A stretch of 64,000 nucleotides of DNA from Chitinophagaceae bacterium. Its GTDB lineage: Bacteria > Bacteroidota > Bacteroidia > Chitinophagales > Chitinophagaceae. The stretch covers positions 62,001-126,000 of the forward strand of contig JADJVB010000010.1 of NCBI GenBank assembly GCA_016710745.1, read 5' to 3'. The notes beneath the pieces were generated by a model. The model saw only the letters and a list, made by a program, of their open reading frames with translations, was not told the origin of the DNA and made no database searches. Positions 26,856 through 34,949 of the stretch are shown piece after piece. The first letter of the stretch is position 1. Every line of letters begins with the position of its first letter. Position numbers and translations under genes: made by a program.

Positions 26856-27101
26856 TTATGGCTTATTTTTTCTTTTTCCGCTGGTTCCCTGCTTTGGCCG
26901 GTTGGCTTTGGGTTTCGTATTAGCGGGCAGGTTCGTTCCTTCTTTGGTGGTTTCGCCGGTTTTGGCATTTGTACCTGGCGTAGACAAACCCCATGAAAAA
27001 TTGTTTGGCTGTTTGGCTTTTTGTTTCCGGTTGGCAGGCTGAGCAAAAATTGTACTTGCAGAAACAACAAAAACAATGAGTAAGCTGAATATTTTTTTCA
27101 T
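26856..27101 (-). CDS. Small secreted basic protein
   Basis: 81 residues from the ATG at 27101, which opens a signal peptide (MKKIFSLLIVFVVSASTIFA, then QPANRKQ). The mature part is about 60 residues, rich in Lys, Asn, Pro and Gly (NTKPKANRPKQGTSGKRKN), with no recognisable domain and probably disordered. It lies between the repeat-protein gene and two further small secreted proteins on the same strand. Function unknown. Confidence 0.6.
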   Translation of the reverse strand: MKKIFSLLIVFVVSASTIFAQPANRKQKAKQPNNFSWGLSTPGTNAKTGETTKEGTNLPANTKPKANRPKQGTSGKRKNKP

Positions 27102-27183
27102 ATACTGTTTTTTGGTTAGAAACGATAAGATACAGACCGTAAAGACCGGCTGTATCATCGGCTTGAGCGGTATTTAGAAAGTG

Positions 27184-27471
27184 TTACTTTTTAGGGAAAC
27201 AAATTTGTCTTACCGAATCGGTAAAGGCCATAAATGATGCAACATCTTTTCCGGCCTTGATATCATTCTCTACCTGCATATATTCTGTAAAGGAATATTT
27301 TTTTTCTACCTGCTCCAGCATACACTCACAATTTGCTTTATACTCCGGCGGAAGTTTTTTGGCACAGCCATTTACAAAATTGGTTCGTACCTGATCGGGG
27401 TATTTTTCTCCGCGGCTACGGCTGCTGCAGGAGGTTATGACAATTGCTGATACGATAACTAAATATTTCAT
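27184..27471 (-). CDS. Small lipoprotein with four-Cys mature domain
   Basis: 95 residues. The short leader ends in a lipobox-like ITSCSSRSRG, so it is probably lipid-anchored at Cys15. The mature part has CAKKL...ANCECML...ICFPKK and helices around SFTEYMQVENDIKAGKDVASF, resembling small Bacteroidota periplasmic proteins with paired cysteines. Function unknown. It is in line with the genes on either side, 37 bp after the 163-residue protein gene. Confidence 0.6.
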   Translation of the reverse strand: MKYLVIVSAIVITSCSSRSRGEKYPDQVRTNFVNGCAKKLPPEYKANCECMLEQVEKKYSFTEYMQVENDIKAGKDVASFMAFTDSVRQICFPKK

Positions 27472-27508
27472 ATTTCTGTTTTACGTTTGATTACGCGCTT
27501 TTGTTATT

Positions 27509-28000
27509 TCAGGTTCCTTTCATTTTTTTGCGTTCGCTTTTCGGTTTTTTGGGGGCATTGTTTTGATAACGCTTATCACCTTTGGGGTTATTGTCGTATC
27601 CTGCCTTTGCTTTTGGCTTACCTACACCGGGCTCTGCATTGCCGGCTCCGTTTGCATTAACATCGGGACCCTGCCTGGCTGCGTTTTTATTTTTTTGTTT
27701 TCTGCGTTCACTGCTTTCGTCATCCATTTGCAGGGGTTGCTTTGGAGTGGCTTTAACTTTTGCGGTATCAAACGGGTTTTTGAGATCATCCAGTTTAGTA
27801 TTTGACTTTTGCGCCGAGGACGATTTGGAATTGCGGGTATTGGTTCCCCTATTGGCATTATGGCTGCTACCCGTTTTTACCGGTTGTTTTACTCTGTCTA
27901 TAGAATCAAGCATATTTTTTCCGCCCTTTGTTCCAGGTGCTCTCTGGGCTTGTAGCTGATGCAAACTAAAAGAAAGCAACAATGTAAGTATGATTTTCAT
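27509..28000 (-). CDS. Small secreted disordered basic protein
   Basis: 163 residues with a signal peptide (LLLSFSLHQLQAQ, cut near residue 18). The mature part is rich in Lys, Asn, Ser, Pro and Gly with no hydrophobic core (SSAQKSNTKLDDLKNPFDTA; PKKPKSERKKMKGT). No domain is recognised. Its upstream gap carries the CACCCA-type box 48 bp before the ATG, which suggests control by the adjacent two-component system. Confidence 0.6.
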   Translation of the reverse strand: MKIILTLLLSFSLHQLQAQRAPGTKGGKNMLDSIDRVKQPVKTGSSHNANRGTNTRNSKSSSAQKSNTKLDDLKNPFDTAKVKATPKQPLQMDDESSERRKQKNKNAARQGPDVNANGAGNAEPGVGKPKAKAGYDNNPKGDKRYQNNAPKKPKSERKKMKGT

Positions 28001-28047
28001 GATGATAAATTTTATGTAAAAATGATTTATCTATCATGTGTTTTTAT

Positions 28048-28062
28048 CCCCCAGGTGGGTGA
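28048..28062. promoter_or_regulatory. CACCCA-type box (copy 2)
   Basis: CCCCCAGGTGGGTGA lies 48 bp upstream of the minus-strand small secreted gene (ATG at 28000) and 2 bp past the response-regulator stop. It shares GTGGGTGATTTT with the copy at 30949-30963. Confidence 0.55.
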
Positions 28063-28064
28063 TT

Positions 28065-28688
28065 TTATTTTGTCATCAGTTCCCTCAGCCTGATGATTAC
28101 CCCATACCGCGTATTGGCATCCACTTTTAGATAAATACTTTTAAGGTGGCTTTTAACAGTATTCAGCGAAATAAAACTCTGCTGGGCAATCTGGCTGTTG
28201 GTAATTCCGTTGTACACCAATTGCGCCACTTCAAACTCCCTTTCGGAAAGTGGTGATAACAGCTGCCGGTTAATTTTTTCCATGCTCAAAGCCGGCTGTG
28301 TGCTGTTTTTTTCGGAAGCAAAGTTTGAGATCGCAATTTCTAAAGAGGCCAATAAGGTTTTTTCGTTGAAGGGCTTTACGATATAACCGCTTGGTTTTAC
28401 CAGCTTGGCTTTGTCTAATGTATTTTTATCGGAGTAGGAAGTTAAAAACAGGAAGGGGATCTGAATTTCCCTGTTGATATAACCGGCAATATCAATTCCA
28501 TCTTTATCACTTTCTAAATTTATATCCAGGATCGCCGCATCGGGTGTGTTGTTTTTCAACTGCAATATAGCTTCATCACTATCGTAAGCAATGGCACTTA
28601 CTTCAAAATCATTATTATCGAGGTATATAGAGATATTCTCGGCAATTACCGGCTCATCTTCAACAATCAATATTTTGAGGTTACTCAT
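28065..28688 (-). CDS. Response regulator, receiver plus LuxR-type HTH
   Basis: 207 residues. The receiver domain (about 1-120) has acidic EDEP, phospho-acceptor Asp in AAILDINLES (about residue 54), Thr/Ser in LFLTSYSD and Lys in YIVKPF. The GerE-type helix-turn-helix (about 145-200) reads LSEREFEVAQLVYNGITNSQ, then LNTVKSHLKSIYLKV. Its start overlaps the stop of the upstream histidine kinase by 4 bp (ATGA), so the pair is translationally coupled. It probably binds the CACCCA-type boxes nearby (inference). Confidence 0.93.
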   Translation of the reverse strand: MSNLKILIVEDEPVIAENISIYLDNNDFEVSAIAYDSDEAILQLKNNTPDAAILDINLESDKDGIDIAGYINREIQIPFLFLTSYSDKNTLDKAKLVKPSGYIVKPFNEKTLLASLEIAISNFASEKNSTQPALSMEKINRQLLSPLSEREFEVAQLVYNGITNSQIAQQSFISLNTVKSHLKSIYLKVDANTRYGVIIRLRELMTK

Positions 28689-30847
28689 GCTGCCTTAAAT
28701 TTTGATATTTGCATTTCCACAACGGCGCCATTATTATTATATATATCAAGCGTTGCTTTAAGTTTCTGTGCAAAAGCCCTGATCATCTTTAAACCAAAAG
28801 ACTTTGCCGATTTTACATCCACATCGGCCGGAAATCCCAAACCATTGTCGCTTACCCGTAAATGCAACTTTTCATCTTTTTCCTGCAACCGGATATTTAA
28901 AATGCCCGAACGTGTTTCATTAAACGCGTATTTAAAGGAATTACTTACCAGTTCGTTTAATACCAATCCCAAAGGGATCATAGTATCCACATCCAAATTC
29001 AGATTATCAATATCCACATTGATCTTTACTTTATCATTTGAGATATTATAAGAGTCACTGAGCGACTGCACCAGGTTGCTGATATACTCCTTCACCATAA
29101 TACCCTTGATATTGCCTTCGCTGTATAAATTTTGATGGATCAATGCCATGCTTTGCACCCGGTTCTTTCCTTCTTTAACCGCAGCGCTTGCCTGCGAATC
29201 GGTAATGGTATGGCTTTGCAGATCGAGCAGACTGGATACCACCTGAAGGTTATTTTTCACCCGGTGATGAATTTCTTTCATCAGTACTTCCAGATCGGCT
29301 GATTGCTTTTGAATGATGCTATTCTTATTAATTTGCTTTCGATACAGTACCAGGATAAAAATACCCGAAATAAATAAAAGACCCACGCCGGTAACAAGGC
29401 CCCATTTAGTATTTCTTTCTTTCCGTAATTGGTCGGCTTTTAACTTGTTTTCCCGGTCCAATGCCAAACTTAACGCAGCCTGTTTTTCCTTTTCTTTATT
29501 CACCGAAGCACTATAAGCGTACTCGCTTTTAACAATGGAGTCCATCAGCGTATTCTGACGGCTAAGCAGTTCATTGTTTTTCAATTGCTCGTCAAACGCT
29601 ATTTCTTTTAACAGGTTCTCCCGGAAAAGGGCCTTTCTTTGCCCGGTTTCATTGGCCAGTTGCAAAGAATCGTTGGCGAATTTAGCAGCCAGCAACGACA
29701 ATTGCTGAAGAGACAATTGATTTTTAGCCGTGAGCATTTCAATTTCTTTTTGCTTAAGACTATTTTGATATTTTGATTCAAATTCCAGTAATTTCCCCTG
29801 CTGTTCCTTATTGGTGATACTATCGCTAAGTTTGAATAAATAGTCTGATGTTTCCAGCGCCTCATTCACCCTGCCCTCTTTCGTGAGCAGCCTGAAAACG
29901 GCTTTGGTATATATATAGTGATTCGACAGATTACCCTGGTTTTTGGTAAACTTCATATTCTCCTGCATATAGGGAAGCGCTTTGGCGGGCATACCCTGTT
30001 TTTCGTACAAAGATGAGATGGCGCTGTTGGCAAACGCTGCATTAATGGTGTCCTTATTTTTCACCAATTCGTTTTTCACACCGCTCAGAAAATCAATTCG
30101 TTCATCAATACGCATACTATCCATCCCTTTAAATAATGCAGCATGGGTTGGATTATCGTTCCGCATTTTACTGTTGGCCATAGCCTTGTCAATTTCACTG
30201 ATAACCTTTGCATATTTGTCTGGTTTTTTTGAATTAAGATACAGCCGTTCAAGGTAGGTCAGCGTAACCACATAGTCCATTTTGCTTTTACCGGTTTTGG
30301 CGATATCGTATGCTTTCAACAAATACTCTTCAGCCAAAACAAGATTCTTATTTTGCTGAAAAATGCGGCCTTTTTCCGCGTATATCTCCCAGTTTCTATA
30401 AGGATTGTGCAGGTTATTGATTTGTTCATTGAGTAAAAAGAAATGTTGCAAAGAATCGTACATGCGAAGATGTCCATAGCACTTGGCTAAAAAGTAATAA
30501 CAGTTGGATTGTACATTCAGATTGGTAACGCCATCAAAATAAGGCAATGCTTTTTTACCCTCATCAACCGACTGGCGATAATTGCCGATACGCTGATTGT
30601 AGATACTCCACGAAACATAATATTTGGCAATCGTATTGTTATCAGAAGCCAAAGCATAAGGGCCGGCTTGTTTGAGTAACAGGTTGGCACTATCATTTTT
30701 TGCCATTCCTATATACCGCCGGGCAAAATACATCAGGGTATCTGCTTTTTGCGTATTATCAGTGAGGCTGTTTACAATTGCATTTATTTGTTGAGCCTTT
30801 CCGGCATTATTAAAACATAAAAACAATAGTGCAACACAGTACTTCAT
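28685..30847 (-). CDS. TPR sensor histidine kinase (HisKA_2 type)
   Basis: 720 residues from the ATG at 30847, which opens a signal peptide (MKYCVALLFLCFNNAGKAQ); a longer frame to 30940 is not needed. A periplasmic helical TPR-like sensor (about 25-400), a coiled-coil stretch (400-490, many Leu/Glu/Lys), and one transmembrane helix (TKWGLVTGVGLLFISGIFIL, about 505-525) precede the kinase. The HisKA_2 phospho-acceptor His is in EIHHRVKNNLQVVSSLLDLQ, and the ATPase has NELVSNSFKYAF and DNGLGFP. This layout is standard for Bacteroidota kinases paired with LuxR-type regulators. The signal is unknown. Confidence 0.93.
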   Translation of the reverse strand: MKYCVALLFLCFNNAGKAQQINAIVNSLTDNTQKADTLMYFARRYIGMAKNDSANLLLKQAGPYALASDNNTIAKYYVSWSIYNQRIGNYRQSVDEGKKALPYFDGVTNLNVQSNCYYFLAKCYGHLRMYDSLQHFFLLNEQINNLHNPYRNWEIYAEKGRIFQQNKNLVLAEEYLLKAYDIAKTGKSKMDYVVTLTYLERLYLNSKKPDKYAKVISEIDKAMANSKMRNDNPTHAALFKGMDSMRIDERIDFLSGVKNELVKNKDTINAAFANSAISSLYEKQGMPAKALPYMQENMKFTKNQGNLSNHYIYTKAVFRLLTKEGRVNEALETSDYLFKLSDSITNKEQQGKLLEFESKYQNSLKQKEIEMLTAKNQLSLQQLSLLAAKFANDSLQLANETGQRKALFRENLLKEIAFDEQLKNNELLSRQNTLMDSIVKSEYAYSASVNKEKEKQAALSLALDRENKLKADQLRKERNTKWGLVTGVGLLFISGIFILVLYRKQINKNSIIQKQSADLEVLMKEIHHRVKNNLQVVSSLLDLQSHTITDSQASAAVKEGKNRVQSMALIHQNLYSEGNIKGIMVKEYISNLVQSLSDSYNISNDKVKINVDIDNLNLDVDTMIPLGLVLNELVSNSFKYAFNETRSGILNIRLQEKDEKLHLRVSDNGLGFPADVDVKSAKSFGLKMIRAFAQKLKATLDIYNNNGAVVEMQISKFKAA

Positions 30848-30948
30848 TACTTTGCATACTTTGATTAAGTTAATTCGTATAAGCCACACCGGCTGTTCTT
30901 CAGTGTTTTTACCCGGTGTAAAATACAGGCCGTTCAGCATAACCGGCT

Positions 30949-30963
30949 CCCCTAAGTGGGTGA
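30949..30963. promoter_or_regulatory. CACCCA-type box (copy 3)
   Basis: CCCCTAAGTGGGTGA lies 102 bp upstream of the histidine-kinase ATG. It matches the copy at 28048-28062 in CCCC, GTGGGTGATTTT and spacing, which suggests autoregulation of the two-component operon. Confidence 0.5.
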
Positions 30964-31097
30964 TTTTTCCTGTTTAAACAGGTTTACAAAAGCCACCACC
31001 CGATCACAAACCGGTAACAGAAGCAGTCCGCAAAATACCCATGTCACTAAAGTGACAATGTTTTTTGCTAAATTTATTTGCCATCAAACCGGCATTA

Positions 31098-31652
31098 TTA
31101 GTCTTTCAAACTAAATGTATACTTTCCTTTTACTTCGCCGTTGCCCTTTTTATCCCAAACCCTGAACTGAACTGAAAACTGATCAACCCCGGGGTCGGCT
31201 TCTGTTATAACAGCCGACAGGCTGATCAGTTTTGAGTCAACCGCATCAAGTCCCTCGAGTTCATAATCTTTAAAAATATCATCGGCACTCACCACCACCC
31301 TTCCGGCGGATGTTACAACCCGTTCAGACGCCCCGATAAATGATTTACCGTTTTCCTTCACCCAGCCTGTATCCAGTTTTATGACCAAATAGATTTTTTC
31401 GCCCAACCGGGCTTCATTTTTTTCCAGTAAATTTCTGCTGGCATCCATCAGATAGGCTTCCTTAAGCTTCACGCCGGTAGCATCCAGATCGATATCATTT
31501 TTGATGATGGCACCATTCAGTGCATTATTATCTTCTGAGCTAACCGTTTTGGTTTTTAGTTTCGATTTTTTGTCCCCAACCGAGCATGAAAAATCACAAC
31601 TGGTAAGTAAAAAACTAAACATGATAAGGTAAAAGATTTTAGTTGATCTCAT
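31098..31652 (-). CDS. Lipoprotein of unknown function
   Basis: 184 residues from the ATG at 31652; a start 7 codons further upstream is possible but precedes the leader. The signal peptide ends in a lipobox, FLLTSCDFSCSV. The mature protein is a beta-rich domain (VKLKEAYLMDASRNLLEKNE; IYLVIKLDTGWVKENGKSF; FSVQFRVWDKKGNGEVKGKY), perhaps Ig-like. No family is recognised. It is divergent from mgtC. Confidence 0.65.
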   Translation of the reverse strand: MRSTKIFYLIMFSFLLTSCDFSCSVGDKKSKLKTKTVSSEDNNALNGAIIKNDIDLDATGVKLKEAYLMDASRNLLEKNEARLGEKIYLVIKLDTGWVKENGKSFIGASERVVTSAGRVVVSADDIFKDYELEGLDAVDSKLISLSAVITEADPGVDQFSVQFRVWDKKGNGEVKGKYTFSLKD

Positions 31653-31769
31653 AATCTTAGGTTTTTGAGTCAATATCTTGTTATTTCAATGTTGACCCGG
31701 TTAAAAGAATGTTGTGCAAGGTGTTTCCCGAAATAAAACAACAAAATATATAAATTATATCAGGATATT

Positions 31770-31777
31770 TAACTTTG
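31770..31777 (+). promoter_or_regulatory. -7 promoter element before mgtC-like gene
   Basis: TAACTTTG fits the Bacteroidota TAnnTTTG -7 box and lies 20 bp before the ATG at 31798. No clean -33 TTG is seen at the expected distance. Confidence 0.5.
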
Positions 31778-31797
31778 GCTGACTTAATTTTATACCC

Positions 31798-32439
31798 ATG
31801 AATATTTCCATTTATTTTGAAGAAGCTGCCCAGGTTTCAGTAGCTTTTATCATTGGTGCAGTCATCGGCCTCGAAAGGGAATTCAGGAGCAAACCTGCCG
31901 GATTCAGAACCATGATATTGATTTGTGTGGGGTCCTGTTTATTTACCATTCTCTCCAAAGACGGCGCTATTGGCAGTACCGACAGGATCGCCAGTAATAT
32001 TGTAACCGGCATTGGTTTTATTGGCGCCGGCGTAATTTTTAAAGAAGGCATTACGGTTAACGGACTTACCACGGCGGCACTGATCTGGGTTACCGCAGCA
32101 CTGGGCATGGCTATAGGATATCACAATTACCCTTTGGCCATTGTAGTATCTGCTATGGTGGTGATCGCCTTATTTGTGTTGGAACCTGTTCAACGGTTCA
32201 TCAACAGGTTTCACAAGGTGAAGGACTATAAAATACGTACGGTAACGCTCGGCGGTAATTTTAATGCTGAACTGGAAGATTTTTTTAAATATCACGGGCT
32301 CTCATACCGATGTATGAAATTCACCAAAGACAACAACGATGCAGTTTATATATACAGGATCAGTTCACCCGACAGAAATTATGACCTGGTTAGCCAGTTT
32401 CTATTAAACCATAAAGACGTGAGGAGTTTTGAAATGTAA
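31798..32439 (+). CDS. MgtC/SapB-family inner-membrane protein
   Basis: 213 residues. About four to five transmembrane helices (residues 1-135) carry the family hallmarks AVIGLEREFRSKPAGFRTMI, GIGFIGAGVIFKEG and VNGLTTAALIWVTAALGMAI. A C-terminal ACT-like cytoplasmic domain follows (about 145-213, IRTVTLGGNFNAELEDFF). Family members affect Mg2+ homeostasis, ATP synthase or acid survival; the role here is not shown. It leads directly into the paaG-like gene (35 bp). Confidence 0.92.
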   Translation: MNISIYFEEAAQVSVAFIIGAVIGLEREFRSKPAGFRTMILICVGSCLFTILSKDGAIGSTDRIASNIVTGIGFIGAGVIFKEGITVNGLTTAALIWVTAALGMAIGYHNYPLAIVVSAMVVIALFVLEPVQRFINRFHKVKDYKIRTVTLGGNFNAELEDFFKYHGLSYRCMKFTKDNNDAVYIYRISSPDRNYDLVSQFLLNHKDVRSFEM

Positions 32440-32473
32440 GCAGCATATCTATTAACTATTAAAAAATTGATCT

Positions 32474-33268
32474 ATGTCTTCTGTTTTATTTGAAATAAAA
32501 AACGCGGTGGCTTACATCACATTAAACCGCCCCGAAAAATTCAATTCATTCAACCGGGAGATGGCTTTGCTGATGCAGGCAAAACTGGATGAAGCCGCCT
32601 CTTTACATGAAGTGCGTGCCGTGTATATCACCGGCGCCGGCAAAGCTTTTTGTGCCGGGCAGGACATCAGTGAGCTGGCCCCATCCCAACCTCCGCCAAA
32701 GGGGGAAGAGATCACGATCGCTCAAATACTCGGTGAACATTATAACCCCATTGTTAAACGGATCAGAAATATGCCAAAGCCTGTAGTAGCGGCAGTCAAC
32801 GGCGTAGCGGCCGGCGCGGGTGCCAATATCGCTTTATGTTGCGACATTGTTGTAGCCGCTGCATCAGCCTCATTTATCCAGGCTTTTAGCAAGATCGGTT
32901 TAATACCGGATAGCGGCGGAACCTTTACCTTACCCCGCTTAATTGGCTGGCAAAAAGCCAGTGCATTGATGATGACAGGCGATAAAGTAATGGCCGGAGA
33001 GGCCGAAAAAATGGGTATGATCTACCAGGTTTTTGATATCGATAAATTTGAGGAAGAAAGTAAAAAAATTGCCATCACCCTGTCGCAAATGCCAACAAAA
33101 GGCTTGGCCTATACCAAACATGCTCTAAACCAATCTTACCTGAATTCCTGGGAAGAGCAATTGGCGCTGGAAGATGCCTATCAGCAAAAAGCAGCCATCA
33201 CGATAGATTACCAGGAAGGCATCAATGCATTTCTTGAAAAACGAAAACCCGAATTCAAAGGCAAATAA
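32474..33268 (+). CDS. paaG: PaaG-like enoyl-CoA hydratase/isomerase
   Basis: 264 residues, crotonase fold. ITGAGKAFCAGQDISEL and the oxyanion-hole segment AAVNGVAAGAGANIALCCDI are clear, and SFIQAFSKIGLIPDSGGTFT has the acidic residue typical of PaaG (ring-1,2-epoxyphenylacetyl-CoA isomerase, making the oxepin). Residues about 70-80 (APSQPPPKGEE) are an in-frame palindromic repeat in the variable loop before the YNPIVKRI segment. The context with paaI and paaY supports the phenylacetate role; PaaF-type hydratase is the alternative. Confidence 0.87.
   Translation: MSSVLFEIKNAVAYITLNRPEKFNSFNREMALLMQAKLDEAASLHEVRAVYITGAGKAFCAGQDISELAPSQPPPKGEEITIAQILGEHYNPIVKRIRNMPKPVVAAVNGVAAGAGANIALCCDIVVAAASASFIQAFSKIGLIPDSGGTFTLPRLIGWQKASALMMTGDKVMAGEAEKMGMIYQVFDIDKFEEESKKIAITLSQMPTKGLAYTKHALNQSYLNSWEEQLALEDAYQQKAAITIDYQEGINAFLEKRKPEFKGK
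32680..32707 (+). repeat. Palindromic dispersed repeat inside the paaG-like gene
   Basis: CCCCATCCCAACCTCCGCC-AAA-GGGGGAAG, a degenerate member of the same class as those in paaA, paaC and paaD. It is translated in frame as PSQPPPKGEE in a loop that varies among crotonases. Confidence 0.55.
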
Positions 33269-33291
33269 TTTCACCTTACTAAAAACATTTC

Positions 33292-34458
33292 ATGCAGGAT
33301 CTATCATCATTTTTTCTACTTCGCAAGGATATCACTTTTCTCAACTTCGGTTCTTTTGGTGCCTGTGTAAAGCCGGTTTTTGACAGATACCAACAGTATC
33401 AACTGGAACTGGAACAGGAGCCTGTACAGTTTATTACGGTAACCGGTCCTATATACCTCGAAAACTCAAGACAAGCACTGGGAGCCTACCTTAATTGCCA
33501 CCAGGATGACCTGGTGTATGTTACCAATCCCTCTTACGCGGTAAATATCGTTGCCAAAAGCCTTGCTTTTCAACCCGGCGATGAAATCCTTACCACCGAT
33601 ATCGAGTATGGTGCCTGTGATACAGCCTGGGAATATTATTGCCAAAAAACCGGCGCTGTTTACAAAAAACAACGGATTCGGTTTCCCATAGAAAGCAAGG
33701 AAGATTTTATTGAACAGTTTTTTGCAGGGCTTACACCAAAAACTAAAATGATCTTCATCAGCCACCTCACCAGCAGCACCGGATTGCGTTTACCCGTAGA
33801 GGAGATCTGCCGGTTGGCAAAGGAAAAAGGATTACTCACATTTGTGGATGGTGCCCATGGACCGGCACAGGTTCCGGTAAACCTGCAAACCCTGCAGGCG
33901 GATATGTACACCGGCGCCTGCCACAAATGGATGATGACACCCAAAGGAAGTTCTTTTTTATACGTTAAAAAAGAGATGCAGCCACTGTTGGATCCCTTGA
34001 TCATAAGTTGGGGATATAAAGCGATGTTCCCATCCAGCTCGCCATTTCTCGATTATCACCAGATGCAGGGCACCCGCGATTTTTCTGCCTTTCTTACCAT
34101 ACCGGATGCCATCCATTTTATGGCCGATCATGATTGGAAAACGGTTGCTGCCGAATGCCGGGCTATGGTACAAGGAAATGCGGCAGCGTTTTGTGAACGG
34201 CTAGGTGCAAAACCGTTAGCGCCGGTAAATGATGATTTTATTGCCCAGCTTTACAGCGCCGAAATAAAAACAACAGAACCTGAAAAACTGAAAGCCCATT
34301 TGTACAACGATTACAACATTGAAGTGCCGGTGATGCGTCATGCAGATAAAGTATACTTACGTTATTCCATAAATGCATTCAATAAACAAGCCGATCTCGA
34401 CAGGCTTTTTGATGCCATCAGGTCAATTAAAATGAAAACAGCTTTTATTGAAGGTTAA
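33292..34458 (+). CDS. Class V aminotransferase family protein (isopenicillin-N-epimerase-like)
   Basis: 388 residues. A PLP-dependent fold with the cofactor Asp in TFVDGAHGPAQVPV and Lys in GACHKWMMTPKGSSFLYV. The N-terminus FLNFGSFGACVKPVFDRYQQ resembles isopenicillin N epimerase/cysteine-desulfurase-like proteins. The substrate is unknown. It lies 23 bp after the paaG-like gene and 11 bp before paaI, so it is cotranscribed with phenylacetate genes, which is unusual. Confidence 0.85.
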   Translation: MQDLSSFFLLRKDITFLNFGSFGACVKPVFDRYQQYQLELEQEPVQFITVTGPIYLENSRQALGAYLNCHQDDLVYVTNPSYAVNIVAKSLAFQPGDEILTTDIEYGACDTAWEYYCQKTGAVYKKQRIRFPIESKEDFIEQFFAGLTPKTKMIFISHLTSSTGLRLPVEEICRLAKEKGLLTFVDGAHGPAQVPVNLQTLQADMYTGACHKWMMTPKGSSFLYVKKEMQPLLDPLIISWGYKAMFPSSSPFLDYHQMQGTRDFSAFLTIPDAIHFMADHDWKTVAAECRAMVQGNAAAFCERLGAKPLAPVNDDFIAQLYSAEIKTTEPEKLKAHLYNDYNIEVPVMRHADKVYLRYSINAFNKQADLDRLFDAIRSIKMKTAFIEG

Positions 34459-34469
34459 AATTGTAAACT

Positions 34470-34883
34470 ATGCCAACAGCAAATGAAGTGGTAACCCACA
34501 TGATGGAACATGATCTGTTCAGCCAGTGGCTGGGTATTGAGGTTTTGGAAGTTAAAGAAGGCTACAGCAAAATAAAAATGACGGTTCGCAAAGAAATGAT
34601 CAATGGCTTTGGTATTGTTCATGGAGGTATTGCCTTTTCACTGGCCGACAGCGCTTTTGCCTTCGCCTGCAACAACCGGAATGTGTTGTCGGTTGCACTC
34701 GACACGTCGATTAATTTTATAAAACCCGTTCATGTTGATGATGTGTTAACTGCTGAGGCAAAAGAACTCCACCACGGACAAAGTACCGGTTTATATCATA
34801 TCCAGATCAGCAATCAAAAAGATCATTTGGTGGCGCAGTTTAAAGGATTGTGTTACAGAACCAATAAACAGCTTATGGACTGA
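34470..34883 (+). CDS. paaI: Hydroxyphenylacetyl-CoA thioesterase PaaI
   Basis: 137 residues, hot-dog fold. The catalytic segment GIVHGGIAFSLADSAFAFAC and the strand SINFIKPVHVDDVLTAEA are typical of PaaI, which hydrolyses dead-end CoA thioesters to release CoA. A housekeeping function as a general thioesterase is possible, but the neighbours (paaG-like, paaY) fit PaaI. Confidence 0.92.
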   Translation: MPTANEVVTHMMEHDLFSQWLGIEVLEVKEGYSKIKMTVRKEMINGFGIVHGGIAFSLADSAFAFACNNRNVLSVALDTSINFIKPVHVDDVLTAEAKELHHGQSTGLYHIQISNQKDHLVAQFKGLCYRTNKQLMD

Positions 34884-34949
34884 TTCCTGATAACCGGTTT
34901 TGGTCATTGTCTATCTTCCATTTTATGACTACTTTGTAAGAAATTTTTT

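Noticed and set aside
26786..27076. Long N-terminal extension of the repeat protein to 27076
   Set aside because: It overlaps the 81-residue secreted gene on the same strand, lacks a signal peptide at its start, and the ATG at 26785 opens a proper leader.
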